Part shown: positions 12,701 to 21,283 of the stretch, piece by piece
How positions within the stretch are numbered: position 1 is the first letter of the stretch
Layout of the letters: each line of letters begins with the position of its first letter
From: Oegoconia quadripuncta
Lineage: Eukaryota; Arthropoda; Insecta; Lepidoptera; Autostichidae
Assembly: GCA_949316235.1 (NCBI GenBank)
Contig: OX438750.1
Coordinates: forward strand, 13,952,865 to 14,016,864
Direction of reading: 5' to 3'
Length of the DNA stretch: 64,000 bases
The notes under the pieces: model-generated
The model's database searches: none
What the model was told of the DNA's origin: nothing
The model's input: only the letters and a program-made list of their open reading frames with translations
Program-made: the position numbers and the translations under genes

Positions 12701-13543
12701 GTTTTGTTTTTGGTTATTTGAATCATTCCTTGAATTAGAGTCTGGTATATTGCAAAGCTCTGACACCATTCTTTCTCCTTCAGCAAAAAAATCAAGACTG
12801 GAAGTAGATTCAGAGGTTAAGTTCCTATCTTGTTTCCTACGTTCAGTTTCAGTGCTACTGTCCTTGTACCTTTCATGGTATCGTGGATCAGCACTGTATG
12901 CATTACGCTTGTCCTGGCTTTTCACTATTTTCTTCTTAGCCCCTGTACCGATTGGTTCTTGGTTTGAGACAGACCAGGAGCTTTGCGATCGTCTATCAGA
13001 GTTGAGGTTTCGGTCTCCTATCATGCCCGGCCCGCTATAATTGGGTGAGGATGGATCAAAAACCAGACCCACTAGAGGAGAATTTGGTGGAGAACTGAAG
13101 GTAGGAGCCGATGGGTTGTTGTATCTGAAAAGATAGTGTCAGTTCATTTTTCTATAAAAAAAAATAATTCCGTATATGATTATGAGATATAACCTTGGAT
13201 TCTGGTACTGTTGGCCTGAGGCAGTTGCTTCATAGATGCCAGTAGCGACGCGGCAGTACGTAGCCATATTTGGATCCGATAGATCTTTATTGGAGCATCC
13301 TGGAATAATACACAGAATGAATATTAAAATCCGTCTTCATGCGTGCAACCTTTGCGATTTATTGCATATCTTACCATAGTTCTTCTGCTGCATCACAGCG
13401 TACTGATGCTGCGAGGATGAGTAGCCATCACCTTGATGAGGCATGTTCCTCTCCCTCCCCCCTTCTGACCCCCCTTCACGGTACTCCCCGGTCTTACTCG
13501 ACACGCCATATTCTTGCATTTGGCTTGCGGTTGTCTGAATCAT
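9768..13543 (-). CDS. Bromodomain-containing protein, five exons, long disordered N-terminal region
   Basis: Exons by consensus splice sites: 13543-13375, 13299-13194, 13124-10430, 10257-10114 and 10016-9768. All phases agree (1, 2, 0, 0). Exons 3 to 5 together build a bromodomain: the end of exon 3 supplies helix Z, exon 4 carries 'PRFYEVVKYPMCLHDI' (the Y..V+.PM.L motif) through 'FRRIFNNVRLYLK', and exon 5 starts with 'SYPDPNMKKNV' and helix C. The conserved acetyl-lysine-binding Asn may be the second N of 'FNNV'. The remaining ~900 residues are Gln/Asn/Ser-rich at the N-terminus with a few ordered-looking helical blocks ('FIFSFVRILDGWKGVKELL'). The bromodomain is diverged and looks most TIF1/TRIM-like, but I do not recognise the orthologue. 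The exon-3 frame otherwise runs into an intronic stop at 10415, so a one-exon reading would miss the domain. The true start may lie upstream; ATG 13543 is the first supportable one. An AAAAAG-rich acidic/lysine tail ends the protein. Confidence 0.75.
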
Positions 13544-13608
13544 ACAACAAATTTGACATAATATCCTATCCCTAATCTCTAGTCCAACTTAATGAAAATA
13601 CCAGTTGG

Positions 13609-13810
13609 TACGAGCATTCGAGGGAACTCGTGGTGCATTCGGAAATGAAAACGATTACTAAAGTTAAGCAACGACTGGCAAGATCAGTCACTCTTAGGAT
13701 GGGTGACCGGTGTCCTGTTTATACGAGTATTTCCGTACTTTTGAATGTTAAGCTGTTGGTCCCAGTGGTTTCAATTAGAGGCAGTCGATAAGCCAAGATC
13801 TGCAGACTTC
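13609..13810 (+). repeat. 5S-rRNA-derived SINE
   Basis: Contains 'aaagttaagcaacg', a degenerate middle, and 'ggatgggtgacc', the order and spacing of the 5S rRNA internal promoter region (intermediate element/C box). Relatives at 42118-42420 and 44035-44345 share the same 5' head and a common body ('tgtttatacgagt', 'tcggtccc..ttg'). This identifies a dispersed 5S-derived SINE and not a 5S rRNA gene. Confidence 0.7.
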
Positions 13811-13916
13811 TTGAAAACACTGTCAGATGGAGATATTATGTAGGTACCTAAAAACTACACTGACCTCTATTCTGAGTGAGGTATGGTACATACCTCTCGT
13901 ATTAAGGGAAAGCTTT

Positions 13917-14249
13917 TTTTTTTTTTTTTTATGCACGACGGGTTCGCCCTTGACCTCAATCACACCTGATGTTAAGTGAAGATGAGGTCGAAGGTGGAAG
14001 TGTACTGACCCGGAAATCCCAACACATTTGGGGGACTGGCTATCTTATCTCTGACAACCGGAACACAACAATGCTATTAACATTGCTGCTTGGCGGCAGA
14101 TTTAGATAAGATGGTGGTAGCTAGCCAGGCGGACATTTAAAATTCCCTACCACCAACCAAACCGAGTACTTAATGTACCCCGCTGGGGATCAGACCCGCG
14201 ACCTCCGAATCGTAAACCCAATGTTGTTTACATTGAGCCACGGAGGCGG
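13917..14249 (-). repeat. tRNA-derived SINE, family A (full length)
   Basis: Minus-strand copy with its oligo(A) tail (plus-strand T run at about 13915-13930) and complete body up to the tRNA-like head 'cctccgtggctcaatg' near 14249. Confidence 0.85.
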
Positions 14250-15744
14250 TTCTGTGCAGCGGAGATGTAAGGCAGGCTACTTGAACTAAATCTCAGAAGG
14301 TGTATATCCAGAAAACCCGAGAAATGGGTCAACTGGTATACGAATTAGGTAACGGCTGAGTGGATTCCGCGCAGCCACCGTGACTACATATTAACAGGCG
14401 ATGTACTTGTATCTTCGAAAAATCCAAGCAAAGATGGCTACGACATCGCATCGATTATTAGCGATTGTCTCCCAAATAAAACTCGTAGACTAATTATTTT
14501 CTACAGATTTACGTAATTCAGGCCTTCTTCCGGTTTTCTTAATCGTAAAACAAGCTCAAAATTAGGAAAAACCATGAAAAAGGTAAGTGGCAATATCTTT
14601 TCCTACCATGACATAAGGCGTCCGACCTAAGGAAGATCTAGTTGGTATCTCCGCTACAGATCACGTAATCAATTTTCCACCATCAAAAAATCGCTTTTTC
14701 TCACATGAATTCCCTTTTTCCGGAATTTTTCGACGAAATATATAATCTACTTTGCGTTTGTTCCTTCCTGGCATTCTACCACACGCTGTAAGTTCTACAT
14801 CTATCGATATATAGAGCTAAGATTTTTTTTCAAGCCACTTACCGATGTGATTCCTCGTGGCCTTACCCAGGAGGGACTTTTGCGTTCAGAACATATTAAA
14901 AAAAAATAAAATATCTCCTACTTAACGGTACGTTGCCTGTCAAAAATAATCCTGTCTTATTATTTTTATTCTTACGAATTAACCGATATGATTTCACTCG
15001 ATTTGGATGATCTTCGCGCACTAATCTTATGTTCTAACTAAATTTCTCTCTGTTGGAAGTTATTTTCATGATATATTTCACTTCGATGTGCTGTGAATAG
15101 TGTGAGACTTGCCAAATAATTGAAGCCAACCATATGATCTTGTTCATTTGTTTCTGTCATTCGATTTTTGCTTTTTAGTTGCGCGGTTTTTTGGCCATAC
15201 CTGTGTTTTTGATTTGCAATCTCTATGGCGAACGTTTGTGATTTCTTTTTTGATTTCGAAATTTTGTTATATAAATCAGGGACGTAATTATCGTATCTAT
15301 TCAACTATGGTAAGCACGAATAAAGTTAAGGTGGATTTCTTACGTACAACTGCACTATCCACATCATAATGTCGAAGCAAATAAACAAGTATCTTGATGG
15401 ATAAAAGTTCAAACAATGAATAGTTCGCAATACGTCCAAGGAGATGGATGAATCTAAGAAAATTAACAAGAGTCTTTACCTACTCGGAATCCATCTCATG
15501 CCTTCTGACTGTATTAGCAGTATTAGTCTAGAGTCGTATATAGGTACCTTCGGTGGATTCCACGCGATTTCCACTTATTCTGACTAGTGTAGGCACGTTA
15601 ACCGGCTCAATACATGGTTTATAAAATTCACGGTCATTCACGGTCACGAATTCGATACCGTTATTGTGTTCCAGCTGTTTGAGATAAGATAGTCAGTCCA
15701 CCAATTAAGTTGGGACTTCCGATTGAGCGCGCTTCCAACGCCCT
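14250..15744. other. No supported gene
   Basis: AT-rich sequence between a SINE and a MITE. A 88-codon minus-strand frame (15304-15038) is rich in Lys/Gln and could be a 5' exon of the bromodomain gene, but no consensus donor links it, so it is not called. Confidence 0.4.
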
Positions 15745-16157
15745 TGCCTATGAAATTGGCGTTTTGTATGAAGAATTTCATTAAGGCTGTTTTCTCCATA
15801 GAAACATTTTTGTTTTTTTTAGGAACGGCAAATCCAAATTTAGCTAAACTTTGTTTACACGATACATGATAATTCGGATAACATTAGGTTAAGTATAGGC
15901 AGCGTTAATTTTTAAAGTAACCGCTTTATAAAAGTTTCAGCGAATCTAAGAAATGATTATGGGAAGCCCATGAAAAGAGCTCTGTTTAATTTTTTTTATT
16001 ATGTGATTTAGCCCAGAAATTAAAAAATATTTCATGTGAAACCTTGAAATAATATTCCATTTTCCAAATAAAAAACAAATTTGGATAAATTTGGACAAAA
16101 ATCGCAGGAATTGGTACATATGATTAACGCAGAATAAAAACTCCAATTTCATAGGTA
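15745..16157. mobile_element. MITE, family E (copy 1)
   Basis: Ends form a short inverted repeat ('cctatgaaattgg' at the left, 'ccaatttcatagg' at the right). A second copy in opposite orientation lies at 48545-48949, alignable along its whole length ('cgctttataaaagtttcagc', 'tttagcccagaaatta'). No coding capacity. Confidence 0.75.
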
Positions 16158-16265
16158 AATACCCAATATAACAAACGCTACATTAGTCATATTCGTTTAA
16201 GGTTAATGCTAGTAGTTTACGTTGTAATAACTATATTTAAGTATTTAAAAATCAAAAACACGAAG

Positions 16266-16271
16266 TATATT
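16266..16271 (+). repeat. Target-site duplication (left), TATATT
   Basis: The 6 bp TATATT directly precede the element's AGTAGTGATAATAGGG terminus and are repeated exactly at 31518-31523 after the mirrored CCCTATTATCACTACT end. Six-bp duplications are the known Polinton/Maverick integration signature. Confidence 0.95.
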
Positions 16272-16468
16272 AGTAGTGATAATAGGGTGCTACCAGACCA
16301 CATCCACCCACCCACCAGAGGGTGTAATTTGAGCTCTGGACCGAAATTTTTTGTTCATGTGGTCTACAACCAGCCTATCTAGTCAGGGGCTCTGGACCAC
16401 ATTCATCATTACTAGGGGGAAGCGGATGCAGTGACGAGAGCGGGGTGGGGGTAGGGCAGGCGGGGGTT

Positions 16469-16606
16469 GGGGGGCGGAGCCCCCCATAATAGTAAAACTT
16501 TAATTAATATATTGAAAAAAAAAAAAAAAAAAAAAAGCGGGGTGCAGGGGGCGCAGCCCCCTGCGGAAAAAATAAAGCGGGGGTGCAGGGGGGCGCAGCC
16601 CCCCGC
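16469..16606. repeat. Cluster of GC-rich palindromes in the TIR
   Basis: Three near-perfect short palindromes occur in about 140 bp: 16469-16485 (ggggggcggagcccccc), 16544-16564 (gcagggggcgcagccccctg plus c) and 16585-16606. A pure A-run separates the first from the second. The mirrored set is at the right end. They can form GC hairpins on single-stranded DNA and stand out from the AT-rich background. A replication or packaging role is a guess. Confidence 0.7.
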
Positions 16607-16607
16607 A

Positions 16608-16615
16608 TATAAAAG
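16608..16615 (+). promoter_or_regulatory. TATA-like box (TATAAAAG) in the outer TIR
   Basis: A TATAAAAG sequence directly follows the last GC palindrome and points inward. Downstream frames are short and unconvincing, so its target is unclear; the mirrored copy exists in the right TIR. Confidence 0.3.
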
Positions 16616-16620
16616 GAAAG

Positions 16621-16674
16621 AAAGCTTAGTGTAGTTTTGTTAATTGTGCAATAAAGAGTATTTGATTGATTGAA
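16621..16674 (+). repeat. Host retroposon tail captured in the TIR
   Basis: The stretch 'gtgtagttttgttaattg' followed by 'caataaagagtatttgattg' is the 3' tail of a host retroelement. The same tail appears outside the element at about 41208-41250 (with 'gtgtagtttttgttaattg' in reverse complement) and 55485-55515. The copy is present in both TIRs (right: about 30850-30903). Confidence 0.65.
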
Positions 16675-16864
16675 AGCGAGATCAAACAAGGTTATTGTAC
16701 CTCAATTGACGACATCCATCGGCATACATATAAACGAACATTCTTATGTATTAACCAGTCAATACATTACCCTCCTTGGTCTCCATCTCAGTTGGGTAAA
16801 CAACACCGTATTCCATTGTGCATTCAACGGACAGGTTTTTTACGTGTACTGCGTGCATCTTTAT

Positions 16865-17225
16865 GAAAAAAAATATAGAATTTATTGCGATCGTGACACA
16901 AGGTGATACGCAGGTGCATCGTGTGAAGATTGTTATCGAAAAAATATAGAATTTATTGCCGTGGGATACAGAACGGTTCGCGTTTTTGGGTAGCCTCGTG
17001 TAATAAATCGAGAGATTATAATAAAATTGGTTTCTTTATGTGAACGTAGATGCCATCAACGTCAAAATCATGTTATAAATTAACCAAAGTTTCCGCAGGT
17101 GCATGAGGTCGTGTGAAGATTGTCAAGATACGCGAATTTTTATGAAAAAATATAGAATTTATTGCCGTGGGATACCCGAATGCCATCAACGTCAAAATCA
17201 TGTTATAAATTAACCAAAGTTTCAT
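16865..17225 (+). repeat. Imperfect direct repeats inside the TIR
   Basis: The block 'aaaatatagaatttattgc' occurs three times (about 16868, 16940 and 17144). 'gccatcaacgtcaaaatcat' with 'aattaaccaaagttt' occurs twice (about 17051 and 17181), and 'gtgtgaagattgt' twice. Together they are a partly duplicated internal module just upstream of the TIR promoter. The mirrored set lies at about 30300-30660. Confidence 0.75.
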
Positions 17226-17388
17226 GATGAAAAAACCGTTTGTCCAAAACACCGCGCAATCGTTGGTATTTTTGGGAGGGTGAAAAAATTTAGTCTCATG
17301 TAATAAATTATTCCTTAATGGTTCACACTAAAGAAAAGGGTTAGGGCAGGTGCATATTAAACATGTTCAAACTTGCTCGAAAGTTTTC

Positions 17389-17396
17389 TATATAAA
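17389..17396 (+). promoter_or_regulatory. TATA box of the left TIR promoter
   Basis: TATATAAA lies 65 bp upstream of the start codon at 17454, a spacing that leaves a short 5' UTR. The same box in reverse orientation is at 30128-30135 in the right TIR. Confidence 0.6.
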
Positions 17397-17453
17397 CCGC
17401 CAAACAACTTAAAAATTTACCATTCTTTAACATTTTGTGAATCAGTCACCATA

Positions 17454-18184
17454 ATGGATGTGAGTTATTTTATTATCATACAGTTTTGTAAATTGCAAAA
17501 TTTTTATTTGTGAGATAAGTCTAAATGTTATAAAAATTCATCTTCAGTGTGATTTGAAAAATTAAAACTTGTGTTGTTTATTTTTAAACATATTAAACAT
17601 CTTTTCATTTTAATTATCATGTGTAATAACAAAGTTTTTCCCAATACCTCGAAACAAAACGTCTGGTTACATTTCTCACTCACGTAATGAATTCACATTT
17701 TTATATCTAATCGCATTTGTTTCAGCCTTCTGCGACATCGGATACATTCGATTATACTCTGAAAAATTATTACTACCCTTCCATAAGCGATGATGAAAAT
17801 CACGAAATACAGGCGAAAAGGAAACCAAAGGCTCAAAAGCTATCCAACAGCATTGAACATTTTTTTGAAAAACCAAAGAAAAAAAAGAAACCATCTTTGT
17901 CAAGTTCCGTTAGCCAATCGAGCAATGGTGGAACTTCTTACATATCTATGTCTGCAAATAACAACGCCAGCCATCTCATCAAAATTGAAATTTATGATGT
18001 CAAGAAATTAAAGGATATATCCATCAAAGATCATTGGAAGAATGTTGATTTACGCGTCAAATATTACACTCAATCCGAGAATGATAAAACATACCAAAAC
18101 ATTCGAGATGTTATATTCAATATAACTAAACAAATTTCAGAAAGCGATGATTGCAAAAAATACTTCTTCGAATCAACAGAGTAA
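17454..18184 (+). CDS. Left-end Polinton gene with a 6-nt first coding exon; unknown function, NLS-like
   Basis: Exon 1 is only ATG GAT (17454-17459), followed by a consensus donor GTGAGT. The acceptor TTTGTTTCAG ends at 17725 and exon 2 runs 17726-18184 in frame, giving about 154 residues. Promoter, exon 1, intron and the first codons of exon 2 lie inside the TIR, and the rest is unique. The protein is acidic near the N-terminus, has a basic 'KPKKKKKPS' cluster suggesting a nuclear localisation signal, a Ser/Asn-rich linker, and a C-terminal half with a mixed helix/strand look ('HLIKIEIYDVKKLKDISIKD'). I recognise no family. Without the splice, the frame lacks a credible start; the next in-frame Met is far downstream. 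Confidence 0.65.
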
Positions 18185-18262
18185 AATGTGATTGTCAATT
18201 AAAATAACAACATAAATCACTCGATAAAACCCCCCGCCCTTTGAGGGTTTTGTACCTGTGCG

Positions 18263-18270
18263 TATATAAA
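18263..18270 (+). promoter_or_regulatory. TATA box for the Cys-rich/acidic gene
   Basis: TATATAAA lies 89 bp upstream of the ATG at 18352, in the 167-bp gap after the preceding plus-strand gene, so the two left-end genes are probably transcribed separately. Confidence 0.5.
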
Positions 18271-18351
18271 GCCTTCTGACGCCTTCGACCGATATTCACT
18301 GTTCTTTCAGCCTGAGCCGAACGTAACACCATCCAATAATATATTATTATA

Positions 18352-18705
18352 ATGTATAGCTGTTGTACTACATGTTGTTGCCAGTGTACTTGTGAAGAAT
18401 GTGCTACTTATTTTGTTTTGATGGATTACTGCCCTACAACTAATGGATATAGTCCACCAATTTTGCCGGACTGTGTACCAGTCAATTACAATCCGCTGAC
18501 GCCGTACTGCCCTACAACTAATGGATATAGCCCACCAATTTTGCCGGATTGGGTACCAGTCAATTACAATCCGCTGACGCCGGCAATGACGGAAGATGAA
18601 GAAGAAGAAGAAGGTGAATGGGGGAGATATGATGATCATGAAGATGTGGGGATTACGGTGGAGGCTTACGAGTCCTCCGACGATGACGATAGTACAGACA
18701 ATTAG
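18352..18705 (+). CDS. Polinton accessory protein: Cys-rich head, duplicated 26-residue repeat, acidic tail
   Basis: 117 residues. Residues 4-17 are a dense cysteine cluster (CCTTCCCQCTCEEC), which could bind metal or be acylated. Next come two tandem 26-residue repeats, each starting 'YCPTTNGYSPPILPD' and ending 'VPVNYNPLTP', nearly identical at DNA level (78-bp unit). The tail is strongly acidic (DEEEEEE, SSDDDDS). I recognise no homologue. PP-x-x-P and proline/tyrosine content would suit a protein-interaction scaffold, but that is inference. It converges with the protease gene on the opposite strand, 230 bp away. Confidence 0.6.
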   Translation: MYSCCTTCCCQCTCEECATYFVLMDYCPTTNGYSPPILPDCVPVNYNPLTPYCPTTNGYSPPILPDWVPVNYNPLTPAMTEDEEEEEGEWGRYDDHEDVGITVEAYESSDDDDSTDN

Positions 18706-18935
18706 TGAGTGAGTGTTTATATTAAGTTAGCTTTTAATTAGAAATTTAAGTTATTTTTGTTAGATTAAGTAAGTTTTAGTTCTCTTGTTGTTGTGTGAGG
18801 CTAAGTTATTTTGTAATTAAAATATAATTTTAAATATTAAACTTTTTATATTCCAATACCATGTTTCTTTTAATTTTTCACGCCAATTAATTTTAAAATA
18901 AAACAGAGTTGTCTCATCATAATTTATTTATTAGT

Positions 18936-19373
18936 TCAGAATATTGCATTAAACATTGAGTTTATTAATATATCGTTGTACAAGGCATTGTTAGAAAAAC
19001 CTTCAAGAAATTCATGCATGCTCATACCCTTATACTTAAAGTATAAATACATTAAACAATATTGTCCGCAAACTGATGTATAGTAACTTTGAAGTAACTT
19101 GTTATTATAAAACCATTTACGGGTATTTCTAATTAGAAATAATTTATGGTGTCTTGTTGGTGGTCTGCCATAACTGTCGAAGTACTGCCCTATACCATTT
19201 ACATCAATATTAATAGCCACCCAATGTGACCCTTGTTTTGTATCAGGATCCAAGTTAGTAATTATATATACAGGTGCCTCTATTATCATTGGTATTCTAT
19301 TTGCAGCGAACACATTAAATTCCAAGCATGGATTTATCTTTTTCATACACTTTTGTATCTCTTGTGTATTCAT
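18936..19373 (-). CDS. Adenain/Ulp1-like cysteine protease (Polinton PRO)
   Basis: 145 residues, normal for a Polinton protease. The catalytic triad pattern is visible: His in 'GSHWVAI' (about residue 50), Asp in 'QYFDSYG', and Cys in 'SVCGQYCLMYL', with a supporting Gln seven residues before that Cys ('LLQSYYTSVCG'). The family (adenovirus maturation protease, C48/C5-type fold) processes capsid precursor proteins. Two small proteins of this element carry candidate adenain-type sites, which fits. It is the last gene of the minus-strand series; a CTATAAAC sequence lies 26-33 bp upstream of its ATG. Confidence 0.93.
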   Translation of the reverse strand: MNTQEIQKCMKKINPCLEFNVFAANRIPMIIEAPVYIITNLDPDTKQGSHWVAINIDVNGIGQYFDSYGRPPTRHHKLFLIRNTRKWFYNNKLLQSYYTSVCGQYCLMYLYFKYKGMSMHEFLEGFSNNALYNDILINSMFNAIF

Positions 19374-19484
19374 AATAATACATTATTTCCTTAAATGTTT
19401 ATAGTATGACAGTATATAAAACAATGATGGAACACAGCATATGATTACTAATTTATATAAACTGCTAACACTTTCTAAATCTAC

Positions 19485-19540
19485 CTTAACTAATAATATA
19501 GCTTAACTAATAATATAGCTTAACTATTATAATCTACACT
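19485..19540. repeat. Short tandem repeat at the 3' end of the capsid gene
   Basis: The unit 'cttaactaataatatag' occurs two full times plus a partial third, overlapping the stop-codon end of the major capsid frame. It probably arose by slippage and may slightly alter the C-terminus. Confidence 0.6.
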
Positions 19541-20833
19541 TACGTCTCTATTCTTATTAATTTCAATAACATTATCAAACTCAGCATACACAATACAGTT
19601 AAGTGTTTTTGTAATTGCTGATTCGAATTGAACTTCTATTCTTACACACCCATGTTTAATTAGATTCCAATGGGAATTCGAGTTAGCAGATAAATCTGGA
19701 GTCAGGTCGAATGCCATTAAGCAATATCCATTTGCATATTCCTCTTTTGATATGGAATTTCCTTCATTTAGAAAGTGAATACCTGTTCCAGTGAATATTG
19801 TATGATAACTAGTTGTGAAAACATCATTACTGTAAGATGGCATTAACGTTTTAGAGGGAATTTGCTGACCATCTACATACAAGCTGAAGACATTTATACC
19901 ATGATTGTCAAAGTTGAAAGGATTGGTATTAAAAGTACCATTGAATGCCATGTTGTCAACAAATCCAATAATACATCTTTTAGGCACTTGACCGAGAAAT
20001 ACATTGTCAAGTGTTTTTCCTCTAACTCCCGAAGGAATAGTAAGAACTTTTACCTCAGCACGAGTAATAGGATATTTAGCCGCTGTAGTGGCTAAAATTT
20101 TCTGGTGGGCAAGTAAAACTGACGGATTTATTCTTGCTTTGCGCAAAATAAGAGTGGCACTATCAATATGTACTTTGAATTTAGCATCCGGGGTTGTGGA
20201 CATCAAATTGAAAGAATCCTTGGTACGTACTAATTTAACACGAAGCTCTACACCATTGATTAGAAATTTATCTTGATTGAAAATATCACCATGGAGATGT
20301 CCTATCATTTCAACAGTCTTGCTTTCTTTTACTTGTAGTTGACGTTTAACATAGCCTGTATTGTTCTCATCGCACGAATCCATCCGTTTTGCCGTATCAC
20401 CATACCACATTCCACATGTGAGATGAGATTGTTTTGCAGCTGGTCCATAATTAAGCAAAGTCTCAACATAAGCTCGGTAAGCATAAGTGTTGTTGGGTGG
20501 AGATATAAGTTTTTGGTTCAAATAAACATCTAATTGGTTAAAAAGTGAATGCAACCAATTATTGACTGGTGCCGTCTTGGCATCAGCAAGAAGTGGAGTT
20601 GAATCTGCATTTAATACTTTAGCTTTGATGTGAAGGAGAGTATGTGATAGATCAATATAATCGTCGCCAGTTCCAGGCATAACAAACTCGATTGGTCCCT
20701 CATCACTCAATGATGAGATAGGTGTGCAATGAATCCATTGTCCACTTTCTATACTAGTTTGCGTTGATGGGAGAGCAAAAAGGTCTAATTCTGATTTGAC
20801 GCACTCACAAGAATGACTATGTAGGAAAGACAT
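19520..20833 (-). CDS. Major capsid protein (double jelly-roll type; Polinton MCP, F54H12.2-like)
   Basis: 437 residues with the conserved N-terminal block 'ESGQWIHCTPISSLSDEGPI' and then 'EFVMPGTGDDYIDLSHTLLHI'-type sequence that typifies the protein found across animal Polintons (the C. elegans F54H12.2 group). Published fold analysis assigned this group to double jelly-roll capsid proteins of adenovirus/PRD1 type. 'NNWLHSLFNQLDVYLN' and 'YPITRAEVKVLTIP' are further family-like blocks. The frame is uninterrupted. It lies 6 bp downstream of the preceding small virion-type ORF and upstream of the protease, the usual morphogenesis cluster. Confidence 0.9.
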   Translation of the reverse strand: MSFLHSHSCECVKSELDLFALPSTQTSIESGQWIHCTPISSLSDEGPIEFVMPGTGDDYIDLSHTLLHIKAKVLNADSTPLLADAKTAPVNNWLHSLFNQLDVYLNQKLISPPNNTYAYRAYVETLLNYGPAAKQSHLTCGMWYGDTAKRMDSCDENNTGYVKRQLQVKESKTVEMIGHLHGDIFNQDKFLINGVELRVKLVRTKDSFNLMSTTPDAKFKVHIDSATLILRKARINPSVLLAHQKILATTAAKYPITRAEVKVLTIPSGVRGKTLDNVFLGQVPKRCIIGFVDNMAFNGTFNTNPFNFDNHGINVFSLYVDGQQIPSKTLMPSYSNDVFTTSYHTIFTGTGIHFLNEGNSISKEEYANGYCLMAFDLTPDLSANSNSHWNLIKHGCVRIEVQFESAITKTLNCIVYAEFDNVIEINKNRDVSVDYNS

Positions 20834-20839
20834 AATTAA

Positions 20840-21283
20840 TTAAATCGAAAATATATCCTTCGTATTAAGTTTTTTGTTAGATCCTCTTCGCTTTGATGTC
20901 TTCAAAGAAGTGGTGGGTTTTTTCTTCAGTCTTTTAATTTTATACCCCGAACCAGACATAAGTGAATCGATTTTATTATCTGCTTTTCTCTTTAAATTTG
21001 CACTTGCATCTTTAAAGCGAGTTTTAAAAGACTCCCCTAAGGGCTGTGCCTTAAACATATCTGATAATAAACCTACACCAGCACTTAGTGCTTCTTTACC
21101 CACAGCTTTAGCACCGCTGGATAAAAGTGGAAATACGGATCTGAATAAACCACCCAAAAAACTTCCAATTCCATGACCACGTTGATGTGGAACCCCTCTA
21201 TATATAATACCTACACCTGAACCGGCTTGATTAGAATAATAATGTTCATAGGGACAAATCATGTTATCACGTCTATAGTTCAT
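20840..21283 (-). CDS. Small basic membrane-active virion-type protein (adenovirus pVI/pX-like), candidate protease substrate
   Basis: 147 residues. Residues 23-60 are Gly-rich and amphipathic ('GHGIGSFLGGLFRSVFPLL'), like membrane-lytic or core proteins of adenovirus-like viruses. The C-terminal ~35 residues are very Lys/Arg-rich. Two sites fit the adenain pattern ([MILQN]-x-G-x|G): Q19-A-G-S|G and M109-S-G-S|G, which would release a short N-peptide, the amphipathic core and a basic tail. The start codon overlaps the stop of the upstream gene by 4 nt. The assignment is by layout and composition, not by sequence identity. Confidence 0.65.
   Translation of the reverse strand: MNYRRDNMICPYEHYYSNQAGSGVGIIYRGVPHQRGHGIGSFLGGLFRSVFPLLSSGAKAVGKEALSAGVGLLSDMFKAQPLGESFKTRFKDASANLKRKADNKIDSLMSGSGYKIKRLKKKPTTSLKTSKRRGSNKKLNTKDIFSI

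Larger units (their letters stand above)
16272..17742 (+). repeat. Left terminal inverted repeat of the Polinton (about 1,471 bp)
   Basis: Matches the reverse complement of 29782-31253 essentially throughout; frames within it (for example 16670-16906) have exact counterparts at the right (30618-30854). Similarity stops in the second exon of the left-end gene after 'gacatcgga'. The outer part is GC-rich with palindromes; the inner part is AT-rich and carries a TATA box, a micro-exon and an intron. Confidence 0.95.

Noticed and set aside
13660..13730. 5S rRNA gene
   Set aside because: Only the internal promoter core is similar and it is followed by a SINE body shared with two other loci.
15038..15304. 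5' exon of the bromodomain gene
   Set aside because: The Lys/Gln-rich frame is plausible but no consensus donor in a fitting phase was found.
16504..16906. Short frames in the TIRs (also 30618-31113)
   Set aside because: The minus-strand frame at 16504 translates the poly(A) run and GC palindromes; the frames at 16666 and 16670 run through the captured retroposon tail and into direct repeats. Being duplicated only reflects the TIR.
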